Assembly: GCF_018143015.1 (NCBI RefSeq)
Contig: NC_054741.1
Location: 13,019,736 to 13,083,735 of the forward strand
Direction: 5' to 3'
Length of the DNA stretch: 64,000 nt
From: Lytechinus variegatus
Lineage: Eukaryota > Echinodermata > Echinoidea > Temnopleuroida > Toxopneustidae
The notes under the pieces were generated by a model that was not told the origin of the DNA, searched no databases, and was given only the letters and a program-made list of their open reading frames with translations. A program made the position numbers and the translations under genes. Positions 56,745 through 64,000 of the stretch are shown piece by piece. The stretch's first letter is position 1. Each line of letters starts with the position of its first letter.

Positions 56745-57075
56745 TATGGTGACCCGCAAAATTCAAGTTTAGATTGTGTTCAAATCCCACCGCAGTCTAG
56801 TGTCCTTTGGCAAGGCAATAATCTACACTTTGCCACTCTCGACACAGGTGCTAAATGGGTACCTGGTAGGATGTGAAAGTTATTGTATGTGTGAATTTGC
56901 CAGTGCCGTTTACATGAGTCTGCGATGAATGTAAGGAATGCTTTCCAGGGAGTGGAAATTGTGCACTTTTCGTGCAGGATTGAAATGAATCCAATGACCG
57001 GGGTATTAATATGCTGTAAAGCACTTTGAGCTGTTCTGGGAAAAGCACTTTATGAAAACTTGCTATTATAATTTG
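56745..57075 (+). repeat. SINE-like repeat with AAAGCACTTTGAGC tail
   Basis: A B-box-like TGTTCAAATCC (56777-56787), then GGTGCTAAATGGGTACCTGG, and a tail GTAAAGCACTTTGAGC / AAAAGCACTTTATGAAAA of the type shared with LINE 3' ends. The A box is weak. Confidence 0.5.
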
Positions 57076-57915
57076 ATGCAATGTATACCATTTGCTTTGA
57101 GTCTATTGCTGGGTAGCAATATTTTGCAACCCAGGTACAGACCTTGTATGCATACCACAAGGAAAGAATCAGGCATTCAAAGTCACAAAGCCGATGGACA
57201 TAAGTTTCTTCAACAGAATATGCTTATGTGACTATACCCAAGTAGTCTGCAAGTACAGACTCAAATTATACCATGTCCAGAGTAAAGACTAGACTTTAAA
57301 CTCTGTATGTAGAAGCAGTCGCTGTATATGAATGAATCTCCTCTCACTGCTTAATGTGCACTAAGCAAAAACAAATCCACGAGCATGAAATTCACTTTAG
57401 AAAGCATTTCTATTTTTGGCAATTATTTTGATACTTCCCTAAGGCTGATGATTTTGCATTTTAAAGAATTTCTGTTTTATTTGGTTTCTGCCTTGAGCTG
57501 ATGCTCTTCAAAGAGGCTGTATCACTTTGGCTCTGAAGCCAAACCTAAGAACAGCAGGTGATCAAATTGATTGAGATGCTTCATATTCACGATAAATTAT
57601 TACCAGAGTAACCAGACCATCATGAATATAGGCCTAGTGAGTCAAGATAAGATCACTGAAAACAAATGGTGTGAAACATTACAGTCAGTCTGCCACATAA
57701 GAGCACCAGCTGAAGACTGTACCACTCAGTTCCGGATTACTTACCGAGGAAGCAACACTTTGGACATGTACTGTAATATTGTAATAAATACCAAATAGGA
57801 AGTTGGGAAATTTTGCCACTATTCTTTGCATAATTCATACAATATATAAAATTCAAATTCAGTAGTATGCTTCAAAATTCCTATTTATTTGGGGGAAAAA
57901 AGAGCATCATGTCTT

Positions 57916-58161
57916 AAGGCCCTGTCACATAATTCCATGCAAGCATTGCGGGTGAGCTGCTGGCAATCACCCTGAACTTGCCTGTAAACAAGTTTTCAGT
58001 ATGTTCAAAACATTTTTGTGGGCTTATCAGAATAATTTGCATGCACTCATACATGCAAACGCATGTGAGATACTGTTTATGTGGGTGACCAGCAGGTAGC
58101 AAAAAATAGTCACCCACAGTTCAAATGCAAGGCTTGCATAGAACAAAGTAACAGTGCCTTT
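57916..58161. mobile_element. MITE with AAGGCCCTGT ends
   Basis: AAGGCCCTGTCACATAATTC is mirrored by GTAACAGTGCCTTT. ATGCAAGC / GCTTGCAT and GGGTGA motifs continue the palindrome. Confidence 0.55.
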
Positions 58162-58316
58162 GAAAACTGAATTTGTTTAAGAAAAGGTATAGTACCGAGA
58201 CTAGCCCAATGCATTTTGGCATATGGCATGATATTCACTATGTGCTACAGCTGGATTTCATTTCCCCTTTCAAAAGGCATCATTCAAGTATATGCTAATA
58301 ATACGTCTACACAATG

Positions 58317-58632
58317 GCCCGTATTCTTAAGTCTTGTTAACTTGAGCTAACCTTGGCCCATGGTCGAAATTTGCTAACTGCTAAAAATACGAGAATCCAA
58401 AAATTCCCACATTGCATTCACCTTATGTTTGTTATCTTTACTTGGCCATTTTCTACATGATTTGATGAGAACTACTTCATTAATCATTCCCAGTCAGTTA
58501 TGAATAATTTGAATTCAAAATGAGCTGACAAATTGAGCTTGTACTGTTAATAGAGATACCTTCCAGAATTAACCATAGTTAAACCACCACATTTTACCAG
58601 CGCTTAAATAAAACCTGATTTCAGAATACGGC
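58317..58632. mobile_element. MITE with GCCCGTATTCT ends and CAATG duplication
   Basis: GCCCGTATTCT and AGAATACGGC are inverted with a 1-nt length difference, flanked by CAATG at 58312-58316 and 58633-58637. Confidence 0.6.
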
Positions 58633-58776
58633 CAATGTCCATTCATTTTAGCAGTAAAATGTGGATTTTCCCTTCTTGCTTGCTCTCTCTCCTTCCATTC
58701 CATTCCACTGATGTTAATCTCAAAACATAGAGTCTCTTGAAGATTTCTAAAGTCCTGTGAATACCATACATGTAGC

Positions 58777-61700
58777 TCAATTAATGGCTAGTCCCTCGGC
58801 CTGTGCCTGGGCTTCGTGGCTATGCTGGGTCTGCAGATCACTCAATTTCTTTTTCAGAACAGATAACCCAGAGAAAACAATATTTTCAGGTGTTAAAGCA
58901 CCAATAGACTCCACGTTGAAGAAGAACTTGTTAGGAACTGCATCACCATCAAACTTGCCCTGTGCTGCTCGGAAAAAAGGAGTGGTAACAAAAAGAAAAG
59001 ATACATCAATGCATGGACAACTATGATATCATGTAGTTTTTTAAGGATAAATCCATGACCCCCCCAAAAAAAAACAACAACACCCCATTATACTGATTTA
59101 GCAAATTATTTAACTTCAACTTGTACTCATGCATTCAAAATGAATCAACTTTTAGAATGTCTTTTCAATGTTTAAACACATGGGACACCATTAAGAACTG
59201 TTAATACAAAAATAAAATAAAGACTAGACCAACGGCTCTGGACTTTATCAATACATGTAAGTACAAGGTACTAGCTTTCTAACATTGATAATCATTAAAA
59301 TATACCATTTCTCTACCTGTGCTCTCTATGCAAATTAAACTTCAACTTATATTCTCTTTAAAGAGTCTAGCAATAAATGAAATAAAATGTTACCAATTTG
59401 CAGAGCATTGCCCCAAATAAGAAATAATACCCTATATGTAAGGGAAGTCATGCAAGTCCTTTTCAAGGTTTAACTGAACTCTTTGTGGTACACCTCTTCA
59501 AGACTTACGTGTGTCTTCATCTACTTCTGTGAATTCACTCTTAGGCCACTCATCTGGTTTTGGGTACACTGTATGCCTCATCACGTTGTCTGGGTCGTAT
59601 TCAAATGCGATGGCTGCAGTGGGGATCCATTTGGCATGGTCTTTACCAAAACCTTTCTTGGCATACGCTCGTAACCTAAGCTCTTGGCCTTTCCTCAGTT
59701 TTACAATAAGAATATCTGATGAAAATGAGCAGAAATAGAAAGTCAGCTTAAATAAAAATGCTCAAAAACACTTCCAAGTTTAATTTCAATACCTTTGGAG
59801 TATTTTTAATAAAATACAGGTAAATTTACCTAATTCAGATCTACAGGGTCGAGAGAAGTCTGTTAGACTTGGGAGACATTTGAATTTGATCAAAGTATAT
59901 AATTCATGTGTTGCATAATCAGGTGTATATTTCAAGAACTCAAGGCACACATTTCTTATTCCCCTTGTTGTAACTGAAACTGTCATTCCCAGCAATACAT
60001 ATACGCAACAAAAACTTGCTAGAGAGTACCCTTACTGGAGCGCAGCACAATGTTGAAAGCGCAGCATCAACCTTACCGGAGCGCAGCACAACGTTGATGA
60101 ATATCTCTTGGATGACAAAAATCAATGCCATGGCTACGATTTAAATCCAAACTCAAAGAGGTATTTTATTATGAAAGGCCCAAGATATTGGTGATGTTTT
60201 TAACTGCAGCAATGGCCATAGTATCTGTGTAAGAAATACCAAATGAGTAAAACAAATTAAAGCCTTTTTTTCACAACTCACCGTCTACTTCACCATAGTC
60301 ACTTGACTCTTGATTTCTTGATGGAACCTTTATTGAAATTTTTAATAAAAAAAAAATGATCGCGTGATCAACATCATGGACATTTTCTCAACTTAAACAA
60401 ATAAAGCTAAGGAATAAATTGTTAATGTGGTATGCTGAATGTATGTATCAGATTCAGAAAATACAAAGGTTACATGATTCATGTGCCATAAACACTTATT
60501 ACAATGACAAGCCTACTTTCCCTGTGGGTCAACAACTTTTCCTCCATAAAACGTGCCACAGGTGAAAATTTACATGAAGTACTTAACAGAAGGATGAATA
60601 CAAGTGCAGGAATGAATATAGAATAATCAATAAAACTACATGTTAGAGTGAGGTCTCAGTAAAAATAAATTCTAAGAGGTGTTTCTAATTACATAGTAGA
60701 GGAAGAAAATGCAGTGTCGGGTACACTGTTGTCAATCAATCCCTCAGGATTAATTTGAACAAGTGATGTCATTCATGATAAGGGCCCAACTTTATGCACA
60801 AATTAGAAAGCGGCATGGGCTTACCGGGACGACTTTCTGATTACTTGAGAGTAGATCCCTGGAGGTTACATGACGTGTCTGATCATCTGTACACTTCACG
60901 TCCAATGACAGCTCCACTGAGCATTCTGAACAAAACTCCTCACATCCACAGTCCTGTTTATAGATAGAGATAAGCTTAGTGCCTTGGTTTACAAAGTAGA
61001 GGGAATGATTTAACCCTAAAATGGCCAGGGGGGGTTGAATCAACCCCCCCTCAACATTTTCTGCGATCATTCTGCCGCGCAAATTTTTTTGACCGCGCCA
61101 CTTGCCGCGTTTATACTTTCAAGTCTCGCGCATCTTTTGAGACCAAATCTACGATGCCCAAGTACGCAGTTCAGAAATTACGCAACATTTCATAAGTGCA
61201 TGTCAGACCAAAAATTGTTCCAAAACGTGATTTTGTGTACAAAGTCAATGCAAATTGAGTTTTCTCATCTTATTCATAAAGATATGATTTTTACTTTAAA
61301 CAGCTGAAATCAATTGATTTTAGCATAATTATGCTTCAAAAATGTTGTGCAATAAATCTGGTGAAAAAAAAAAAAAAAATCAAAAGGTTGAAAAACAAAG
61401 AATACATAAGAAATTCATAAAACAATAAAACACATAAGAAATTGATTTCCAAACCGAAGTTTTTTTTCAATTGCGATTGTTAAGAATGCTACAAAGAATA
61501 TTTTTAACAAAAATTAGCATTCTAGGAGCTTTATTTAGTGAATTAGAGCAAAAAGTATTATTAATGCATAAATTAGCATAATTAATTCATATAAAATAGA
61601 CTCATTATTTTGGAAAATTTTACCATACAGCCTTGTAGATTACATCGTACACTACCAGCGTGGAAATTTTGCGGCGCTTGCGCGATCGGCGGCCGAGATC

Positions 61701-63093
61701 TGGTCTGTGGCAGAGATCTGTTCTGTGGCTGGGGGGTTGATTCAACCCCCACCCCCGGCCACAGAACAGCCAAAAAAGCCCGGCCTACATGTAGTTAGGG
61801 TTAATATGGAAAGCAAGCAATGCAATATCATCATCTATAACACGTATGCACTTTTAAACATGTCCTCTACATTTGCCAAATAACCATACATTATTTTGTT
61901 AAATCAGCAAGTGCTGGTATACATTGTCCCAATTCCCAAATAATTTGTACACTTTACATGTACATTTTAAACACAATAAAAGAAGAAGATGAACTTTATT
62001 GGAAATAAACAATACCAAGCCCAGCTATCATAAAATTTAATTAACTCGAAAGTTAAGCCTATTTTTTATGCCAAGGCGTAAATTGTGATCAGTCGATCAT
62101 GCATGATTGAATGAATAATTAAATAAGAATAATGCATACTTTCATACTTTCTGTGATCATTCAAGCATAACTATGAACGCTTCAATGATCATATTGTAAG
62201 GTGTTTTTTTTTATAGATTTTTTGAAATATATATTTCCTTTCATTTGATGCAAAATTCTAATACTTCTTGTTAGTCTAAATATGACAGGAAATGACATAT
62301 GAATCTTATTGCAAACTTAAAATAAGTTTCAAAGATTTAGAAATCACTCACCCTGTTGAAGTTAAGTTTGTCAACTACTTCATCACTTGTGAGTGGAATG
62401 AGACCTATAACAAAATTAGTTAGATAGAATCAATTAATAGTAGCAGAACCAACCATACATACTGCAGCCAAACAGACACATATGCAATTCACTCCTGAAA
62501 TGCATGTCCAAAATACCCCAACCCATAAATTACATAGGAGCCCCAAGAGTTTCATAACCTATGTCCAAATCTTACTTACATGTAGGCTTATTCAAACTCC
62601 GGAAAATAAATTCATCTTACCACAAAAGAACTAGCAGTGATAATTATGGTGTAATGATAACCAAATTTCACATCGAAATGATACAGTACAAAGTCTCCAT
62701 ACCTACACAATGTGAAATGTATAAAATATTGATTTCATATACATGTGCAATGTCATTTCATTCTTTTTTTTCCTGCTATTAACTAAATGATAGTTTGTTG
62801 TTTGATAGACTAGATTGAACATACATGTACTTTGAATTCCATTTGTAAGACACACTCTCCCATTTGGTCACTGACAGCATGCTCTTTCATTAAACTTTAC
62901 TTTAATATTTTACATCAAGGATTTCAATATGTTCAGTGTTATGCATTTAGTACTAGCAAATCTTAAGAACTTACCAACTCTATGAGAAATAAATTCATCA
63001 TGAAGGACTGAACTGTTGGCCTGAATTTCTACCCAGTCAATTGCTATTGTAGGAACCTCTGCCAGGATAGTCCTCCTGATACTGTTCGCAACA
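58777..63093 (-). CDS. POLR2C: RNA polymerase II subunit RPB3, 5' end beyond the window
   Basis: Six exons in gene order: 63093-62975, 62404-62352, 60953-60825, 60327-60282, 59715-59509, 58964-58777. Phases match throughout, giving about 246 residues plus a split first codon (human RPB3 is 275). Recognisable blocks are [20 protein letters not shown] (Rpb3/RpoA dimerisation core), [21 protein letters not shown], zinc-binding [11 protein letters not shown] with the CxCx3Cx2C pattern, [31 protein letters not shown] and the C-terminal [14 protein letters not shown]3 pairs with RPB11 to nucleate Pol II assembly in the nucleus. The first exon, about 28 residues, must lie above 64000. The last acceptor is a tandem GAGCAG, so two in-frame isoforms differing by one residue are possible; the CAG is used here. 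Confidence 0.95.
61014..61800. mobile_element. piggyBac-like non-autonomous element with TTAA duplication
   Basis: TTAA (61010-61013) precedes CCCTAA, and TTAGGG precedes TTAA (61801-61804), the arrangement of piggyBac-type elements. Near each end is a G-rich hairpin around GGTTGAATCAACC (61028-61050) or GGTTGATTCAACC (61731-61750). No transposase. It lies in the POLR2C intron between 60953 and 62352. Confidence 0.8.
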
Positions 63094-64000
63094 CTGTGGT
63101 CAATACAGAAAAAAAGAAAAAGAGTACTTCAGAACCTTCACTGTCAAGAATGAGTGGGATCGATCTATCAACGGACAAAATTTGAAGTGAAAATCTGAAA
63201 ACAGTGTCCTACAATGTAACATCGGAAGGTTGGCAGGTGCAAAACTGTATTAGCCATTGGCGCTGTATTTTTTGGTTCAATTATGCTTAAGCATCCAATA
63301 TCGGATGGGATTTGGGGCAATGCACTCATTCAATGAACAAGGTTATGATATAACCTTGTTCTCTGTTACTCCCTGTGTGGTGAAAAAAGATTGGCAATGT
63401 TTGGGTTATTTTCTCCTGTTCTAGGGGACAATTAATTGATTTTTTTGACACAGTCAGTTTCCAATACAGCTATTCATCATAAACTTGGCTCTTAACCCTA
63501 AATAGACTGGGCTATTTTGACACCTAAGAAGACTGGGTGGGGGGGGGGCTGATTCAGCCCCCCTTACTATCTCGGCCGTCGATCGCGACGAAAATTCGCA
63601 TACGCGTTACCCATGGCATTATCTACAAAACTATAACATCAAATTCTGCAAAAAATCTCATGTCTCATTAATTATGCTAATTTATGCGTAAAATCATAAG
63701 TTTGCTCTAATTAATAAAATAATGCCCCTGAAATGCTAATTTTTGTTTCACATACGCTGGATAGGCATCTGATCAAATTTATTTTTAAAAATTTCAACAT
63801 CACATTTATTTTCTTATGTATTCTATTGTTTTCTAAATTTCTTATGTATTTCTCTGTTTTTCGACTTTTTGTTTTTTATTGTTTTTTTCAATGGTAATTG
63901 TTAGGGACTTTATTTTGACCATAAAAAAGATAAAATTAATTGATTTTAAGCAGTAAAAGGAAAAATAATGATACATTTATGAATTTTGGCTAAAAATACT
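63094..64000 (-). other. POLR2C intron 1 (partial)
   Basis: No first exon is found here. It holds a 90-bp piece of the dispersed 500-bp repeat (63350-63440) and the start of a second piggyBac-like element. Confidence 0.75.
63496..64000. mobile_element. Second piggyBac-like element, truncated by the window edge
   Basis: TTAA (63492-63495) is followed by CCCTAA and a hairpin GGCTGATTCAGCC (63543-63563). The interior (TTAATTATGCTAATTTATGC, AAATGCTAATTTTTGTT) matches 61500-61590 in reverse complement, so this copy has the opposite orientation. Confidence 0.75.

Larger units (their letters stand above)
51603..58776. other. Intergenic region between convergent OTUD6B and POLR2C
   Basis: No gene is recognised. 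It contains a half copy of the GGTGGACTTGTCC MITE (51884-52039), the palindrome-ladder element (52493-54579), tandem duplications (55304-56350), a SINE-like repeat and two MITEs. An AATAAA at 52482-52487, just before the element, is a distant polyadenylation candidate for OTUD6B. About 57080-57900 has nothing recognisable. Confidence 0.75.

Noticed and set aside
58757..59026. Plus-strand 89-residue ORF
   Set aside because: Antisense shadow of the POLR2C last exon.

Overview
This window looks like nuclear DNA of an invertebrate animal. It is AT-rich, has intron-rich genes with canonical GT/AG splice sites, and is packed with non-autonomous transposons, tRNA-derived SINEs, a CR1/L2-type LINE tail and an LTR retrotransposon. 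The repeat style and the gene sequences fit a deuterostome such as an echinoderm, most likely a sea urchin. The species is an inference.

Three conserved animal genes can be read exon by exon, and all splice phases close. (1) SNX16, minus strand, 25097 down to 711, five coding exons, 379 residues: serine-rich N-terminus, PX domain, C-terminal coiled coil. (2) OTUD6B, plus strand, 44251 to 51351, nine coding exons, 289 residues: an OTU deubiquitinase with DGHC motif and catalytic His. (3) POLR2C (RPB3 of RNA polymerase II), minus strand, 63093 down to 58777, six exons; the first coding exon lies beyond the right edge. SNX16 and OTUD6B diverge across about 19 kb; OTUD6B and POLR2C converge tail to tail across about 7 kb. 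I see no functional link between the three beyond being housekeeping genes.

Layout: 1-710 SNX16 3' side with a hairpin MITE. 852-6955 SNX16 intron 4 (SINE, foldback MITE, GC-rich MITE). 7026-13510 intron 3, holding a 2.8 kb foldback element with a 110-bp satellite (8116-10887). 14202-24404 intron 1, holding a young LTR retrotransposon (16072-20952). 25142-44126 intergenic, full of MITEs, hAT-like elements and a LINE fragment. 44251-51351 OTUD6B, followed by a decayed tandem copy of its last exon. 52493-54579 an element carrying a ladder of GCGCTTCGCGC palindromes. 55.3-56.4 kb two tandem duplications. 58.8-63.1 kb POLR2C with a piggyBac-like element in an intron and a second, inverted copy at the right edge.

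The most unusual object is the LTR retrotransposon. Its LTRs are nearly identical and it has a primer-binding site matching tRNA-Leu, but its only long ORF encodes a retropepsin-like fold in which the catalytic Asp-Thr/Ser-Gly is replaced by Ala-Thr-Ser, followed by a Pro/Ser-rich tail. No reverse transcriptase or integrase is seen. The second is a short GC palindrome shared by element families with different termini and target-site duplications.
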